A DNA stretch of 64,000 nucleotides from JAODBJ01 sp963782465 (GCA_963782465.1 CAWAJR010000001.1:62001-126000); one strand, 5' to 3'; shown: positions 33,484-43,334, counted from the first letter of the stretch. The notes: a model not told the origin generated them from the letters alone. Made by a program: numbers and translations.

Positions 33484-34335
33484 ATGATCGCCTCGATCCC
33501 GAGCCCGCCGTGGAATTCGATCTCCATCGGTCCGCTACGCCTGCATCTCTACGGGCTGATGCTCGCGCTCGGAGTGCTGGCGGCATACCGGATCGCCGAG
33601 GTTCGTTACGCCAAGCAGGGTCGTGACCCGGCCGACATCGGGCGCATGGCCGTGGTGGTCGTGGTGTGCGGGGTCGTCGGCGCTCGCGTGTACCACCTGT
33701 TCACCGGGTACAAATGGCACCAAGAGGGTGTCTTCAATTCGATTGCGATCTGGAAGGGCGGCCTGTCGATCTGGGGCGCCGTCGCGGGCGGTGCCATCGG
33801 GCTGATCTTCATGGCCCGCCGCATGCACCTCGACGTGTTCCCCGTCCTCGACGCGATCGGGCCGGGGGTGGTCGTCGCGCAGGCGATCGGCCGCTGGGGC
33901 AACTACTTCAACCAGGAGTTGTTCGGCCGGCCGACCTCGGTGCCATGGGCACTGCGGATCGACCTCGCGCACCGTCCACCCAACTACCTCAGTTCGCCGA
34001 CGTTCCAACCCACGTTCCTCTACGAGTCGCTGTGGTGCCTGCTCGTATTCGGCGTGATCGTGTCGACGGAACGGCGCTTCCGCTTCCGCAAGGGACAGGC
34101 ATTCGCGCTCTACGTCTCGATGTACACGCTCGGCCGAACGTATTTCGAATACCTGCGCAGCGACCCGGCGTCGCGTATCTGGGGGATCCGGTTCAACCTG
34201 CTGCTCTCCGCCGCCCTGTGCGTGAGCTTCGGTGTGTGGTTCGTGATGCTGGGGCGGCGGCCGGAATCGGAGATCGCACTCCCAGCGGCTCGTTCCACGA
34301 CGAGCGACGAACAACCGGCCGACGACCGGGCCTGA
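33484..34335 (+). CDS. lgt: Prolipoprotein diacylglyceryl transferase
   Basis: 283-residue inner-membrane enzyme that transfers diacylglycerol from phosphatidylglycerol to the lipobox cysteine of prolipoproteins. The family signature GRWGNYFNQELFGRPTSVPW is clear, as are YHLFTGY with an essential-type His and FLYESLWCLLVF. About seven membrane helices are visible. ATG 33484 gives the family's usual MIASIPSPP beginning; an in-frame ATG at 33472 is possible. Several predicted lipoproteins in this window (near 22.6, 33, 56.5 and 62.6 kb) would be substrates. A short GC hairpin at 34336-34351 follows directly. Confidence 0.92.
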   Translation: MIASIPSPPWNSISIGPLRLHLYGLMLALGVLAAYRIAEVRYAKQGRDPADIGRMAVVVVVCGVVGARVYHLFTGYKWHQEGVFNSIAIWKGGLSIWGAVAGGAIGLIFMARRMHLDVFPVLDAIGPGVVVAQAIGRWGNYFNQELFGRPTSVPWALRIDLAHRPPNYLSSPTFQPTFLYESLWCLLVFGVIVSTERRFRFRKGQAFALYVSMYTLGRTYFEYLRSDPASRIWGIRFNLLLSAALCVSFGVWFVMLGRRPESEIALPAARSTTSDEQPADDRA

Positions 34336-34351
34336 GCGCGCTTCAGCGCGC
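34336..34351. terminator. Short GC-rich hairpin after lgt
   Basis: GCGCGC, TTCA, GCGCGC immediately after the lgt stop. It is short and lacks a U-run, so it is a weak terminator candidate before the ABC exporter genes. Confidence 0.35.
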
Positions 34352-34478
34352 GGTCAGCCGGTTGTCAGGGGCCGATGTCACCGTATGTTCACCTGCGTGC
34401 CCGACCGACTTGCGAGCGTCGGTCCCCTAGCCTCGTTGCCACTCCAACTTCGCGCCCCCCAACGACTGAGGAGCCCCG

Positions 34479-35228
34479 GTGACCACGACACTTCCGCCCA
34501 CCAAGACGACGGCCGCTCGTGCGCTCGACGCGTCGAAGGTCTACGGCGAGGGAGAGGCAACCGTGAAGGCGCTCGACCACATCTCGGTCGACTTCGCCAC
34601 CGGCGACTACACCGCGATCATGGGACCGTCGGGTTCCGGGAAATCGACGTTGCTGCACTGCCTGGCCGGGCTCGATCGCGTGACGTCGGGCCAGGTGTTC
34701 CTCGGCGACCTCGAGATCGCGTCGATGCCGGAGAAGGAACTCACGAAGGTCCGGCGCGACCGCATCGGTTTCGTGTTCCAGGCGTTCAACCTGATCCCGA
34801 CCCTCAACGCCATCGAGAACATCACCCTCCCGATGTCGCTCGCCGGTCGCAAACCCGACGAACAATGGCTCAACACCGTCATCGACACCGTGCGCCTGCG
34901 CGACCGGTTGAAGCACCGGCCCTCGGAGCTATCGGGTGGGCAGCAGCAGCGCGTTGCCGTCGCGCGCGCGCTCGCGAGCCGGCCCGAGATCATCTTCGCC
35001 GACGAACCGACCGGCAACCTCGACTCGCACTCCGGCGCGGAGATCCTCGGCTTCATGCGCAACGCGGTCCGCGACTTCGGCCAGACCATCGTCATGGTCA
35101 CGCACGACCCGAACGCGGCGGCGTACTCCGACCGGGTCGTCTTCCTCAACGACGGTCAGATCGTCGACGAGATCGTTCAGCCGACCACCGACTCTGTGCT
35201 CGACAAGATGCGTTCGCTGGGGGACTGA
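34479..35228 (+). CDS. MacB/LolD-type ABC transporter ATPase
   Basis: 249-residue ATPase. Walker A is GPSGSGKST, the Q-loop is FVFQAFNLIPTLNAIENI, the signature is ELSGGQQQRVAVARAL, Walker B is IIFADEPTGNLD and the switch His lies in VTHDPNAA. The pattern is that of the MacB/LolD/FtsE group, which partners FtsX-like permeases, and such a permease begins 6 bp later. These mechanotransmission systems extrude lipoproteins, peptides or antibiotics, or act on the cell envelope. The GTG start at 34479 follows GAGGAGCC. Confidence 0.9.
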   Translation: MTTTLPPTKTTAARALDASKVYGEGEATVKALDHISVDFATGDYTAIMGPSGSGKSTLLHCLAGLDRVTSGQVFLGDLEIASMPEKELTKVRRDRIGFVFQAFNLIPTLNAIENITLPMSLAGRKPDEQWLNTVIDTVRLRDRLKHRPSELSGGQQQRVAVARALASRPEIIFADEPTGNLDSHSGAEILGFMRNAVRDFGQTIVMVTHDPNAAAYSDRVVFLNDGQIVDEIVQPTTDSVLDKMRSLGD

Positions 35229-35234
35229 CGCCGT

Positions 35235-37808
35235 ATGTGGAAGGTCACCGTCAAATATCTCGCGGCGCGCAAGCTGCGCCTGCTCCTCACCGGCATCGCG
35301 GTGACGCTCGGCGTCGCGTTCATTGCCGGCACGCTGGTGCTCACCGACACCGTGCAACGGACGTTCGACGATCTTTTCGGCAGCGTCTACGAGCACACCG
35401 ATGCCGTCGTGCGCGGCACGCAGCCGTTCAAGTCCGACATCACCGATACGCGCCATCCCGTGCCCGCCAGCCTGCTCGCGACGGTGAAGGCGGTACCGGG
35501 CGTGCAGGCGGCCGAACCGGACGTGAGCATCAACTACGCGCAACTGGTCGACACGAAGGGCAAGGCCGTCGGGAACCCCGGCAACGGGCCGCCCGCGCTC
35601 GGCTTCAACTGGAAAGACAACAAAGACCTCAACCCGTTCCGGTTGACGGCCGGCAGCCAACCTCCCAGGGCCGACAACCAGATCGTCATCGACAAGGGCT
35701 CGGCCGACAAGGGGCACCTGAAGGTCGGTGATCAGGTCCGCGTACTCACCCAGAAGTCGTCGTCGACGTACACGATCGTCGGGATCGCGAAGTTCGGCAC
35801 CGTCGACAACCTCGCGGGCGCGTCGGCGGTGATGTTCACCACCAGAGAGGCGCAGCAGATCGCGAACCTGGGCGGCAAGTACACCGCCGTCTCGGTTGTC
35901 GCCGACAAGGGCATCTCCCAGGACCAGATCGCGTCACGGATCCGCCAAGCGATCTCCTCCGACAAGAACGTCGAAGTGATCACCGGCGCGAAGCTCACGA
36001 AGGAGACGCAAGACAACATCAAGCGTTTCCTCGGCTTCTTCCGCACCGCCCTCCTCGTCTTCGCGGGCGTCGCGCTGATCGTGGGTGCCTTCATCATCTA
36101 CAACACGTTCTCGATCATCGTGGCGCAGCGAATGCGCGAGATGGCCTTGCTGCGCGCCGTCGGTGCGAGTTCCCGGCAGGTGACGAACTCGGTGCTCGTG
36201 GAGTCGCTCACGGTCGGCGTGATCGCGTCGCTCATCGGGCTCGGTCTCGGCATCCTCCTCTCGAGCGCGCTCAAGGCGTTGCTCAACGCGTTCGGTCTCC
36301 AGATCCCGGGCGGCGGGATCGTCATCCGGCCGACGACGTTCGTGCTGTCGCTCGCGGTGGGTGTGATCGTCACCGTCGTGTCGGCGGTGCTGCCCGCCCG
36401 CCACGCGGCGCGGGTACCGCCGGTCGCCGCGATGCGCGATGTCGCCATCGAGTCGACTTCACGCTCGGCCCGGCGGGGAGTGATCGGCACCGTCATCCTC
36501 GGGTTGGGCATCGCCGGGCTGTTCGTCGGTCTGTTCGCGAGCGTCAGCAACGGGCTCGCGCTCGTCGGGCTCGGCATGTTGCTCGTGTTCGTCGGCGTGT
36601 TCGTCTTGTCGCCGCTGATCGCGCGCCCGGTCGGCCGGATCGTCGGCGCACCGCTTCCCCGGTTGAAGGGCATGACGGGAACGCTCGCGCGCGAGAACGC
36701 GATGCGGAACCCGAAGCGAACTGCCAACACCGCCGCCGCGTTGATGATCGGTGTCGCCCTGATCGGGTTCATCACGATCTTCGCCGCGAGCGCGAACGCG
36801 TCGATCTCGTCGGCGGTCGACAACCAGTTGAAGACCGATTACATCATCACGTCGGGGAATGGTGGTTTCGGCGGCGGTGGGTTCAGCCCGACACTCGCGC
36901 AGAACATCGGGAAGTTGCCCGAAGTCGCCGCGGTCACGCCGGTGCGCTTCGGAGTGATGAAGGTCGCGGGCGCGTCGAGCGCGCAATTGGTACAAGCCGC
37001 CGATCCGGTGGCATCGGAGCAGATGTTCGATTTCGGTTTCACGTCGGGGACGTTCACCGATCTCACGCCGGACGGCGTTGCGATTTCCAAGAAGTACGCC
37101 GACAAGCACCACCTGAAGGTCGGCGACACGCTCGCGGTCCAGTTCGTACGTACCGGGAAGACGGATCTGACCGTGCAGGCGATCTACAAGAACACCCAGC
37201 TGGCCGGGACGTTCCTCACATCGCTGGCGAACTTCGAGCGCAACCAACCCGAGCAGGCCCAGATCGACGCCCAGATCTTCGCCAAGCTGAAGCCCGGTGT
37301 GAGCCCGGCGCAAGGGCGTGCCGCGATCGAACCGCTGCTGAAGAAGTTCCCAACGGCGAAGCTGCAAGACCAGGCCCAGTACAAGAAGGACCAGGAGAAG
37401 CAGATCAACCAGTTGCTCTCGTTGATCTACGCGCTGCTCGGTCTGGCCGTGATCATCGCCCTGATCGGGATCGTGAACACGCTCGCACTGTCGGTGTACG
37501 AACGGACGCGGGAGATCGGTCTGCTCCGCGCCGTCGGCATGACCCGAAGGCAGGTGCGTTCGGCCATCCGATGGGAATCGGTGATCATCGCCGTACTCGG
37601 GTCGGTGCTCGGCCTCGTGATCGGGCTCTTCTTCGGCTGGGTGTTCGTCGAAGCGCTCCGCGACCAGGGCTTCACCAACTTCGCGGCGGCGCCCGGTCAG
37701 TTGCTGGTCGTCGTGATCATCGCCGGCCTGTTGGGTGTGGTCGCGGCGATCTACCCGGCCCGGCGCGCCGCGAAGCTCGATGTGCTGCGGGCGATCTCCA
37801 CGGAGTAG
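35235..37808 (+). CDS. FtsX-like ABC permease (MacB-like)
   Basis: 857-residue permease. It has an N-terminal helix (LRLLLTGIAVTLGVAFIAGT), a large extracytoplasmic domain, a first FtsX module (FRTALLVFAGVALIVGAFII, then EMALLRAVGASSRQV), a second extracytoplasmic domain, and a C-terminal FtsX module (LLGLAVIIALIGIVNTLALS, then EIGLLRAVGMTRRQV). The duplicated architecture is typical of actinobacterial macrolide-export-like proteins. Substrate is unknown. It forms an operon with the ATPase just upstream and converges on purE. Confidence 0.9.
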   Translation: MWKVTVKYLAARKLRLLLTGIAVTLGVAFIAGTLVLTDTVQRTFDDLFGSVYEHTDAVVRGTQPFKSDITDTRHPVPASLLATVKAVPGVQAAEPDVSINYAQLVDTKGKAVGNPGNGPPALGFNWKDNKDLNPFRLTAGSQPPRADNQIVIDKGSADKGHLKVGDQVRVLTQKSSSTYTIVGIAKFGTVDNLAGASAVMFTTREAQQIANLGGKYTAVSVVADKGISQDQIASRIRQAISSDKNVEVITGAKLTKETQDNIKRFLGFFRTALLVFAGVALIVGAFIIYNTFSIIVAQRMREMALLRAVGASSRQVTNSVLVESLTVGVIASLIGLGLGILLSSALKALLNAFGLQIPGGGIVIRPTTFVLSLAVGVIVTVVSAVLPARHAARVPPVAAMRDVAIESTSRSARRGVIGTVILGLGIAGLFVGLFASVSNGLALVGLGMLLVFVGVFVLSPLIARPVGRIVGAPLPRLKGMTGTLARENAMRNPKRTANTAAALMIGVALIGFITIFAASANASISSAVDNQLKTDYIITSGNGGFGGGGFSPTLAQNIGKLPEVAAVTPVRFGVMKVAGASSAQLVQAADPVASEQMFDFGFTSGTFTDLTPDGVAISKKYADKHHLKVGDTLAVQFVRTGKTDLTVQAIYKNTQLAGTFLTSLANFERNQPEQAQIDAQIFAKLKPGVSPAQGRAAIEPLLKKFPTAKLQDQAQYKKDQEKQINQLLSLIYALLGLAVIIALIGIVNTLALSVYERTREIGLLRAVGMTRRQVRSAIRWESVIIAVLGSVLGLVIGLFFGWVFVEALRDQGFTNFAAAPGQLLVVVIIAGLLGVVAAIYPARRAAKLDVLRAISTE

Positions 37809-37811
37809 GCG

Positions 37812-38313
37812 TCAGTCGCCGCGCTCGGCCCGCAGCTTCGCGTCTTTGTCGCGCACCATGTCGCGTAGCCCGGCCTGGTAGCGCTCCATCGCCTCGCGCA
37901 GCTGCGGGTCGGCGGCGGCGAGGATGCGTACCGCGAGGAGCCCCGCGTTCGCGCGCGTTCCCGACCGCGACCGTCGCGACGGGCACGCCGGCCGGCATCT
38001 GCACGATCGACAGCAACGAGTCGAGCCCGTCGAGCTGGGTCAGGGGGACCGGTACGCCGATCACCGGCAGTGGTGTGCACGAGGCCGTCATCCCGGGGAG
38101 ATGGGCGGCGCCGCCGGCGCCGGCCACGATCACCCGCAGTCCGCGCGCCACCGCGGTGCGGGCGTAGTCGATCATCGCGTCGGGCGTGCGGTGGGCGGAC
38201 ACGATCCGCACCTCGCACGCGACGCCGAACTCGTCGAGCGCGTCGACGGCGGCCTGCATCACCGGCAGGTCGGAGTCGCTGCCCATGATCACGCCGACGA
38301 GGGGTTGTCCCAC
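37812..38313 (-). CDS. purE: N5-carboxyaminoimidazole ribonucleotide mutase, frameshifted
   Basis: Purine biosynthesis enzyme of about 166 residues that converts N5-CAIR to CAIR. GVIMGSDSDLPVM, VSAHRTPDAM and GAGGAAHLPGMTAS form the active site. The normal C-terminus (NAGLLAVRILAAADPQLREA and onward) is present in a different frame. The frames meet at an alternating CG run (37951-37957), and removing one base gives exactly 167 codons. Since purE is normally essential for purine synthesis, a consensus error is more likely than real inactivation. purK is not in the window. Confidence 0.88.
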
Positions 38314-38339
38314 GGAGGCGACGCTATACCGTGCTGCGC

Positions 38340-39695
38340 ATGCCGGAACGACTCGTTGTGATCGGAGGCGACGCGGCCGGGATGAGCGCGGCGTCGCAAG
38401 CTCGCCGCCGGCGCCGTGCCGACCAGCTGGAGATCGTGGCGTTCGAGCGTGGCGACTACACGTCGTACTCCGCGTGCGGTCTCCCGTATTACGTGGCCGA
38501 CGTCGTCGACGCCATCGACGATCTCATCGCCCGGCACCCGCACGAATTCCGTGAGAACCACGACATCGACGTGCAGATGCGCCACGAAGTGACCGCGATC
38601 GACACCGATCGCCGCCGCGTCACGGTGCGCGACTTGCAGGCGGGCACCGAGCGCGACGAACCGTTCGACCAGCTCGTGATCGCGACCGGTGCCACACCGT
38701 TCCGCCCACCGCTCGAGCATGTCGACGCGACGGGCGTGTTCGGCATCCAGACCGTGACCGACGGCGAGGCATTGCGCGACTACATCGTCGAGCATCAACC
38801 GAAACATGCGGTGGTCGTCGGCGGTGGGTACATCGGCCTGGAGATGGCCGAGGCGATGCAACGGCGAGGGCTGTCGGTCACGATCCTCGAAGCCGCGCCC
38901 GAGGTGATGACGACCCTCGATCCCGACATGGGCGCGATGGTCGGGGAAGCCGTGCGTGGCCTCGGGTGCGAGGTGCGTACGGGTACCCGGGTGCAGGCAT
39001 TCGAGGTACGCGACGGGCGTATCAGTGGGGTAGTGAGCGACCAGGCAACGTTCGCAGCCGACGTCGTGGTGCTCGGGTTGGGCGTGCGGCCGAATGTCGC
39101 GCTCGCGCGCGACGCGGGGATCGTGGTCGGGGTCACCGGCGCGATCGCGAGTGATCGCCGGATGGCGACCAACGTCGAGGGCGTATGGGCCGCGGGTGAC
39201 TGCGTCGAGACGTACCACCGGGTTGCCCGCCGACCGGTGAACATCGCGCTCGGTACCCATGCCAACAAGCAGGGTCGGGCCATCGGTGTGAACGCGACCG
39301 GCGGGTACCTCACCTTTCCGGGCGTGGTCGGCACCGCAGTGACGAAGATCTGCGCGCTCGAGGTCGCGCGTACCGGGCTGACCGAACGTGAGGCCCACGA
39401 TGCCGGTTTCGAATTCGAGACGTCGACGATCACGAGTACGACGCGTGCCGGCTACTTCCCGGGTTCGAGCCCGATCACGGTGAAGGTCCTGGCCGAACGC
39501 GGGTCCGGCCGGTTGATCGGCGCCCAGATCATCGGCCGGGAGGGAGCGGCGAAACGAGTCGACGTGATGGCCGCCGCGATCTGGAACGAGATGACCGCCG
39601 AGGAGTTCTCGTCGCTCGACCTCGGCTACGCGCCGCCCTTCTCGCCCGTCTGGGACCCGACGCTCATCGCGACTCGACGGATCAATGGGGGTTAG
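38340..39695 (+). CDS. CoA-disulfide reductase-like FAD/NAD(P)H oxidoreductase
   Basis: 451-residue pyridine nucleotide-disulfide oxidoreductase family flavoprotein. FAD binds at VVIGGDAAGMSAASQARR, NAD(P)H at VVVGGGYIGLEMAEAM, and the second FAD motif is GVWAAGDCVE. The single redox cysteine in YSACGLPYYV matches the CoA-disulfide reductase/NADH oxidase subgroup rather than a CxxxxC dithiol. A C-terminal dimerisation domain follows (ITVKVLAERGSGRLIGAQIIG). It likely reduces CoA disulfide, persulfides or oxygen. ATG 38340 (MPERLVVIGG) is preferred. Its end overlaps the convergent permease gene by 14 bp. Confidence 0.87.
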   Translation: MPERLVVIGGDAAGMSAASQARRRRRADQLEIVAFERGDYTSYSACGLPYYVADVVDAIDDLIARHPHEFRENHDIDVQMRHEVTAIDTDRRRVTVRDLQAGTERDEPFDQLVIATGATPFRPPLEHVDATGVFGIQTVTDGEALRDYIVEHQPKHAVVVGGGYIGLEMAEAMQRRGLSVTILEAAPEVMTTLDPDMGAMVGEAVRGLGCEVRTGTRVQAFEVRDGRISGVVSDQATFAADVVVLGLGVRPNVALARDAGIVVGVTGAIASDRRMATNVEGVWAAGDCVETYHRVARRPVNIALGTHANKQGRAIGVNATGGYLTFPGVVGTAVTKICALEVARTGLTEREAHDAGFEFETSTITSTTRAGYFPGSSPITVKVLAERGSGRLIGAQIIGREGAAKRVDVMAAAIWNEMTAEEFSSLDLGYAPPFSPVWDPTLIATRRINGG

Positions 39696-40845
39696 CCGCC
39701 TGCCACGCGTCGCGCAGCCGTAGTTTCGGGCCGCGCCGGAGCAGGCTCCCGCGGTAGAGACGACCGGTGGCGCGCATCGCGAGCGCGGCGGCGGCGAGCG
39801 TGACCGCGAGCCCGGTGACGACCTGCCACCAGGGCGCGCTGCCGTTGGCGTAACGGGCGACGAGCAACATCGGCGCGAACGGGGGAAGGAACGAACCCGC
39901 CGCGACGAGTGCCGACCCCGGCGGCGCGGCGAGCGCCGCGAGGTAAGCGGCCGTGAGCAGCATCGTGACCGGCACCGCCGCGCTTCCGACGTCTTCCTGA
40001 CGCGAGACGAGCGAACCGGCCGCCGCGAACAGGGCGGCGTAGAAGGCGTACCCGGCGACGAAACATCCGATCGCGGCGACGATGATCGACGGTGTCGCGG
40101 CCGGGATGTGCTTCCCGACCGACAGCGACGCGAGCAACCCGGCGACGGCCATGATCCCGAACTGGGTGAACCCGACGATCGAGATCCCGAGCACTTTGCC
40201 GGTGAGGAGTTCGTCGGCGCTCGCGGCAGGGAGGAGCACTTCGATGATGCGGGTCGATTTCTCCTCGATCACCCCGCTACTGATCCAGTTCCCGTAGTTG
40301 ACGAGGGTGAGGAACAGCAAGACGATCGCGATGGAAGCGATGCCACGGCGCGCGGCCTCGTCTTTCTGCTTCGGTTGGAGCGCGTGCAACGTGTAACCGT
40401 TGCGCACGGCCGCGGTCGCGCGACCCGGGTCGATGCCGGCCCGCTCGAGCCCGGCGACGAACTGCGCTGCCGACACCATCCGGGCCAGCGCGCTGTCCGA
40501 GTCAGGTTGCTTGCGCACGAGCATCACGTGGTGGGCCGGGAGCAGTGCGAGGTCGAGCGTGCCGTCGTCGACCTCCTGCTGCGCCGCCGTGTCGTTCGAC
40601 ACGTCGTGCACCGCGACGACACCGCCAACCGTCGAGTGCAGGGCAACGAGCGCGTGCTGCAACGACGGCGATCCGTCGACCACACCGACGTCGAAATGGG
40701 GTTTGTGATCGGGGATCGCGGCCGGGACGATCACGACGGCGAGCACGACAACCAGGAGGAACACGGTCGCGACGGCGAACGAGCGCGCGCGTATGCGTTG
40801 GTGCACCTCACGGCCGGCGACGACACGTACGACGTCCCACCTCAT
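39682..40845 (-). CDS. ABC-2 type exporter permease (NatB-like)
   Basis: 387-residue permease. An N-terminal helix (SFAVATVFLLVVVLAVVIVP) is followed by an extracytoplasmic region of about 140 residues, then five or six helices beginning SIAIVLLFLTLVNYGNW, with ISSGVIEEKSTRIIEVLLPA, the conserved segment of NatB/YhaP-like permeases. Such systems export sodium or small toxic compounds. The ATG start at 40845 overlaps the ATPase stop (ATGA), so the two are coupled. Confidence 0.87.
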   Translation of the reverse strand: MRWDVVRVVAGREVHQRIRARSFAVATVFLLVVVLAVVIVPAAIPDHKPHFDVGVVDGSPSLQHALVALHSTVGGVVAVHDVSNDTAAQQEVDDGTLDLALLPAHHVMLVRKQPDSDSALARMVSAAQFVAGLERAGIDPGRATAAVRNGYTLHALQPKQKDEAARRGIASIAIVLLFLTLVNYGNWISSGVIEEKSTRIIEVLLPAASADELLTGKVLGISIVGFTQFGIMAVAGLLASLSVGKHIPAATPSIIVAAIGCFVAGYAFYAALFAAAGSLVSRQEDVGSAAVPVTMLLTAAYLAALAAPPGSALVAAGSFLPPFAPMLLVARYANGSAPWWQVVTGLAVTLAAAALAMRATGRLYRGSLLRRGPKLRLRDAWQAANPH

Positions 40846-41729
40846 CGTTCGACCGCCTCGCGGAACAGCACCGACAGCGGCGGCCGCTCGAACGAGAAAC
40901 TGGTGACCGGCCCGAGCCGTTGCATCTCGCCGAGAACCCGCTGCGGGTCGGCGTCGTCGGCCAGCGCGACGAACGCGCCTTGCGCGTCGTAGTCGGCGCG
41001 AGTCACGCCGGAGAGCGTGGTCGCCCAACCCTCGGGTGCACCCTCGACCGCGACCCGCAAATGGCGGCCGTGCCGCCGGGCGAGTTCGTCGAGGGTGCCG
41101 GCGAGGACCACCCGGCCGTCGTCGATGATCACGACGCGGCGGCAGAACCGCTCGACCAGATCGAGTTGATGGCTCGAGAACAGCACCGCCGCGCCTCGCC
41201 GTCCGTACTCGACCATCAGGTCGCCCAACGCGTCGACACCGGTCGGGTCGAGGCCGGAGAACGGTTCGTCGAGCACGACGAGGTCGGGCGCCGAGACGAG
41301 CGCGGCGGCGAGCTGCGCGCGTTGCTGGTTGCCGTGCGACAGCTCGTCGATCCGGGCGTCGAGGCGGTCACCGAGCCCGAGGCGCTCCGCCCACGAGTTC
41401 GCGGCGGTGCGCGCCGCGCCGGAACTCAGCCCGTGCAACCGCGCGAGGTACCGGAGATGGTCGCCGAGGTGCATCTTCGGGTACATGCCTCGTTCCTCGG
41501 GCATGTACCCGAACCCGCGACGGTCCTCGACGCGGATCGGCTTGCCGTTCCACTGCAGCGTGCCGGAATCGACGCCCAGAATGCCCATGACCGCGCGCAT
41601 TGTGGTGGTCTTGCCGGCACCGTTCGGGCCGAGCAGCCCGAGGATCTCGCCGTGCTCGATGGTGAGGGATATGCCCGCCAGCGCTTCGATCGTCCCGAAA
41701 TGGCGGCGTAGCTCGACGAGTTCGAGCAC
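40842..41729 (-). CDS. ABC transporter ATPase (NatA-like)
   Basis: 295-residue ATPase partner of the ABC-2 permease. Walker A is GPNGAGKTTT, GYMPEERGMYPKM is the Q-loop region, the signature is ELSHGNQQRAQLAAAL, Walker B is LVVLDEPFSGLDP and the switch His lies in SSHQLD. The C-terminal 80 residues form the accessory domain usual in this group. The EERGMYP segment is shared by NatA/YhaQ-type proteins. It lies 17 bp downstream of gmd on the same strand, so read-through is possible. Confidence 0.9.
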   Translation of the reverse strand: MLELVELRRHFGTIEALAGISLTIEHGEILGLLGPNGAGKTTTMRAVMGILGVDSGTLQWNGKPIRVEDRRGFGYMPEERGMYPKMHLGDHLRYLARLHGLSSGAARTAANSWAERLGLGDRLDARIDELSHGNQQRAQLAAALVSAPDLVVLDEPFSGLDPTGVDALGDLMVEYGRRGAAVLFSSHQLDLVERFCRRVVIIDDGRVVLAGTLDELARRHGRHLRVAVEGAPEGWATTLSGVTRADYDAQGAFVALADDADPQRVLGEMQRLGPVTSFSFERPPLSVLFREAVER

Positions 41730-41746
41730 GAGGCGCGGCTCCCTCC

Positions 41747-42733
41747 TCAGCGCGGACGGCGGTCGGTTTCTTCCTTCAGGTCGTTCTCGTACATCATCGC
41801 GACGAGTTCTTCGAAGCTGACCTTCGGTTGCCAGCCCAACTTCTCGCGGGCCTTGGCGGCGTCGCCGATGAGCAGGTTGACTTCCGACGGTCGGAAGAAA
41901 CGCGGGTCTTGCTTCACGAACCGCGTCCAGTCGTCGTAGCCGGCCAACCGGAACGCGACGTCGAGCAACTCGCGGATCGAGTGCGTCTCGCCGGTCGCGA
42001 TCACGTAATCGTCGGGCTCATCCTGCTGCAGCATCATCCACATTGCTTCGACGTAGTCGCCCGCGTAGCCCCAGTCGCGCTTCGGGTCGAGGTCGCCGAG
42101 GGTGATGTTGTTCTGCAGCCCGAGTTTGATGCGCGCCACCGAGTTGGTCACCTTGCGGGTGACGAACTCCAGACCGCGCCGCGGGCCTTCGTGGTTGAAG
42201 AGGATGCCACTGCTCGCGTGGATCCCGTACGCCTCGCGGTAGTTCATCGTCGTGTAGTGGCCGAACACCTTCGCCGCGCCGTACGGCGAACGGGGATGGA
42301 ACGGTGTCTCTTCGGTCTGCGGGGTCTGGCGCACCTTCCCGAACATCTCCGACGACGACGCCTGGTAGAAGCGGATCGGGTTGTTCTGGGTGCCGCCGAC
42401 GATGCGCACGGCCTCGAGCATGCGTAACACGCCGAGGCCCGTGATCTCGGCTGTGAGTTCGGCTTGCTTGAACGAGAGTTGCACGAAGCTGATCGCGCCG
42501 AGGTTGTAGACCTCGTCGGGCTGCACCTGTTCGACGATGCCGATCAGCGACGAAAGGTCGCGCAGGTCGCCGTCGACCAGCTCGAGCGCCGGGTTCTCGG
42601 CCATGCACACTTCGGCCTTCGGGTTGTTCTGGCCGCGGATCAGCCCGAACACCTGGTACCCCTGATTGGTGAGGAACTCGGAAAGGTGCCGGCCGTCCTG
42701 GCCGGTGATGCCGGTGATCAATGCGCGCTTCAT
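41747..42733 (-). CDS. gmd: GDP-mannose 4,6-dehydratase
   Basis: 328-residue extended-SDR enzyme that converts GDP-D-mannose to GDP-4-keto-6-deoxy-D-mannose, feeding GDP-fucose, rhamnose or related cell-surface sugars. The NADP motif is ITGITGQDGRHL, the active-site triad appears as SSSEMFG with SPYGAAKVFGHYTTMNYREAYG (Tyr and Lys), and NHEGPRRGLEFVTRKVT is a family signature. No GDP-fucose synthase lies next to it. The start is ATG 42733; DUF3151 is 37 bp upstream on the same strand. Confidence 0.92.
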   Translation of the reverse strand: MKRALITGITGQDGRHLSEFLTNQGYQVFGLIRGQNNPKAEVCMAENPALELVDGDLRDLSSLIGIVEQVQPDEVYNLGAISFVQLSFKQAELTAEITGLGVLRMLEAVRIVGGTQNNPIRFYQASSSEMFGKVRQTPQTEETPFHPRSPYGAAKVFGHYTTMNYREAYGIHASSGILFNHEGPRRGLEFVTRKVTNSVARIKLGLQNNITLGDLDPKRDWGYAGDYVEAMWMMLQQDEPDDYVIATGETHSIRELLDVAFRLAGYDDWTRFVKQDPRFFRPSEVNLLIGDAAKAREKLGWQPKVSFEELVAMMYENDLKEETDRRPR

Positions 42734-42770
42734 GCCAGGTCCTTCAGCGAGAGGTTCGACGTTCGTCGGG

Positions 42771-43202
42771 TCACGATCGCCGGTCCCAGTCGGGATCGAG
42801 TTGGTGGAGGAATTCATTGCAGCGAGCCGCTTCGTCGGCTTCGCCGATCGCTTCGGCCGACGCGCGCAAGCCATCGAGCGCCCGGAGGAAGCCGCGGTTT
42901 TCTTCGTGTTGCCAACGGACGTACCCCGATCCGCGCCACCCGGCCTGCCGCAACCGGTCCAGACCTCGGTGGTACCCCACCCTGAAGTAGGCGTACGCCT
43001 CGATTTCGTCGCGGGCGAGTTCGCCCAGGCGGGCCCAGCCGTCGAGGAACTTCGGCCAGTGGGTGACGACGTCCGCGACTGCGGCTCGGCGTGATTCGAT
43101 CGGCTGCGCGAGCGCGTCGTCGAGGGCGGCGAGCGTGCCGGCGGGCTCGGCGGGGAGCACGGTTTCGGGCAGGCCACCGTGGTGCAGTGCAACGTTGGTC
43201 AT
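42771..43202 (-). CDS. DUF3151 family protein
   Basis: 143-residue actinobacterial DUF3151 protein. Characteristic helical segments are EAYAYFRVGYHRGLDRLRQAGW, then WQHEENRGFLRALDGL and AIGEADEAARCNEFLHQLDP. The family resembles a small TPR-like helical protein; its function is unknown. ATG 43202 or 43214 could start it. It is divergent from the histidine phosphatase gene (132 bp between the starts). Confidence 0.85.
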   Translation of the reverse strand: MTNVALHHGGLPETVLPAEPAGTLAALDDALAQPIESRRAAVADVVTHWPKFLDGWARLGELARDEIEAYAYFRVGYHRGLDRLRQAGWRGSGYVRWQHEENRGFLRALDGLRASAEAIGEADEAARCNEFLHQLDPDWDRRS

Positions 43203-43334
43203 CGAACGGGTCATGGTAGAGGGAAGGTGCCGTTTCGACGGGACCGCCCCTCCCGTGCCGCCCGCCGACATCGAGCCGTCATGCGGCCGACATCCGCCCG
43301 AAGACCGGCGAAAGGGCGCCGGTATCCTCGTTTC

